Source: Gluconacetobacter entanii (GTDB taxonomy: Bacteria > Pseudomonadota > Alphaproteobacteria > Acetobacterales > Acetobacteraceae). From it: 64,000 nt of DNA. Positions 63,868 through 64,000 of this stretch are shown piece after piece. A program made the translations under genes and the position numbers. The stretch's first letter is position 1. Each line of letters starts with the position of its first letter. The notes below the pieces were generated by a model. That model ran no database searches and was not told where the DNA came from. It saw nothing but the letters and a program-made list of their open reading frames with translations. Location of the stretch: positions 1-64,000 of the forward strand of contig NZ_NKUF01000002.1 in NCBI RefSeq assembly GCF_003206495.1, given 5' to 3'.

Positions 63868-64000
63868 TCAGTAATGCGTGGAACCGGGACCGGCCTGTGC
63901 CATGCACGACGGGCCGTCAACATCCCGTCCCGGCATGCAGGTTCCGGCCGGGGGCGTCCCCTGCGGGTCCAATGGATCGATCCGGTGGGGCGGCCACATG
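63868..64000 (-). CDS. Possible C-terminal end of a gene running off the window
   Basis: Frame open on the minus strand from the window's edge to a TGA at 63868-63870: 43 residues, Pro/Gly-rich, with three cysteines (GTCMPGRD, GPSCMAQ). The gene would start beyond 64000. It cannot be matched to a family; it ends 15 bases before the CLC gene's ATG on the same strand. Confidence 0.4.
   Translation of the reverse strand, partial: MWPPHRIDPLDPQGTPPAGTCMPGRDVDGPSCMAQAGPGSTHY

Noticed and set aside
1..64000. CRISPR arrays, rRNA genes, complete insertion sequences, riboswitches
   Set aside because: I looked for regularly spaced direct repeats, rRNA-like blocks, transposase motifs and known aptamer cores and saw none.

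Overview
The window looks like chromosome of an acetic acid bacterium (Acetobacteraceae), most likely Komagataeibacter or a close Gluconacetobacter relative. Three things point there. The DNA is GC-rich with alphaproteobacterial gene pairings (DUF3576-leuS-lptE-holA; cysteine desulfurase, ferredoxin and mnmA). Its tRNA-Arg(CCU) carries a group I intron, as known from other alphaproteobacteria. About a dozen copies of one roughly 83-bp two-hairpin repeat lie between genes. The genus is an inference from these signs, not from a search.

Layout. 0-9 kb is an iron-uptake block: a DUF3649-PepSY-DUF3325 inner-membrane operon diverges from a TonB-dependent receptor; a second receptor gene, broken by one in-frame TGA, and a PiuC/YbiX-type dioxygenase follow. 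9-24 kb is mixed housekeeping and stress genes: ArfB, three small unknown proteins, a GT8-like glycosyltransferase, free-methionine-sulfoxide reductase, nucleoside hydrolase, a Spy-like protein, SDR with LysR, cupin, Dps, MGMT, MYG1, phosphohexomutase, aldehyde dehydrogenase, and an Old Yellow Enzyme with its HxlR regulator. 24.2-27.5 kb is an McrBC restriction system whose McrB carries an EVE-like insert inside its AAA+ domain; it abuts the intron-bearing tRNA gene.

28-33 kb is the conserved holA-lptE-leuS-DUF3576 operon (minus strand). 33-38 kb has a degenerate GH3 protein, a lytic transglycosylase with a C-terminal SPOR-like region, DUF1489 and an exported nucleoside hydrolase. 38-44.7 kb has hemW, kup, a YggS-type PLP protein, rsmB and rpe. 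44.7-52.7 kb has a heparinase-like protein coupled to a GT4 glycosyltransferase, an M29 aminopeptidase, a Rieske protein, DUF4186-tyrS and an alpha/beta hydrolase. 53.2-57.3 kb is a sulfur-transfer cluster (two cysteine desulfurases, a 2Fe-2S ferredoxin, MnmA). 57.3-64 kb has a GST, two GT4 glycosyltransferases, a COG0523 GTPase coupled to a WD40 protein, and a CLC channel.

The strongest observations are the group I intron in tRNA-Arg(CCU), the EVE-like insert in McrB with an AT-rich N-terminal module, the nonsense-disrupted receptor, a perfect 22-bp palindrome in front of dps, the GH3 protein without its nucleophile motif, and the dispersed two-hairpin repeat family. I did not find a wholly new multi-gene system; the McrBC variant is the closest candidate.
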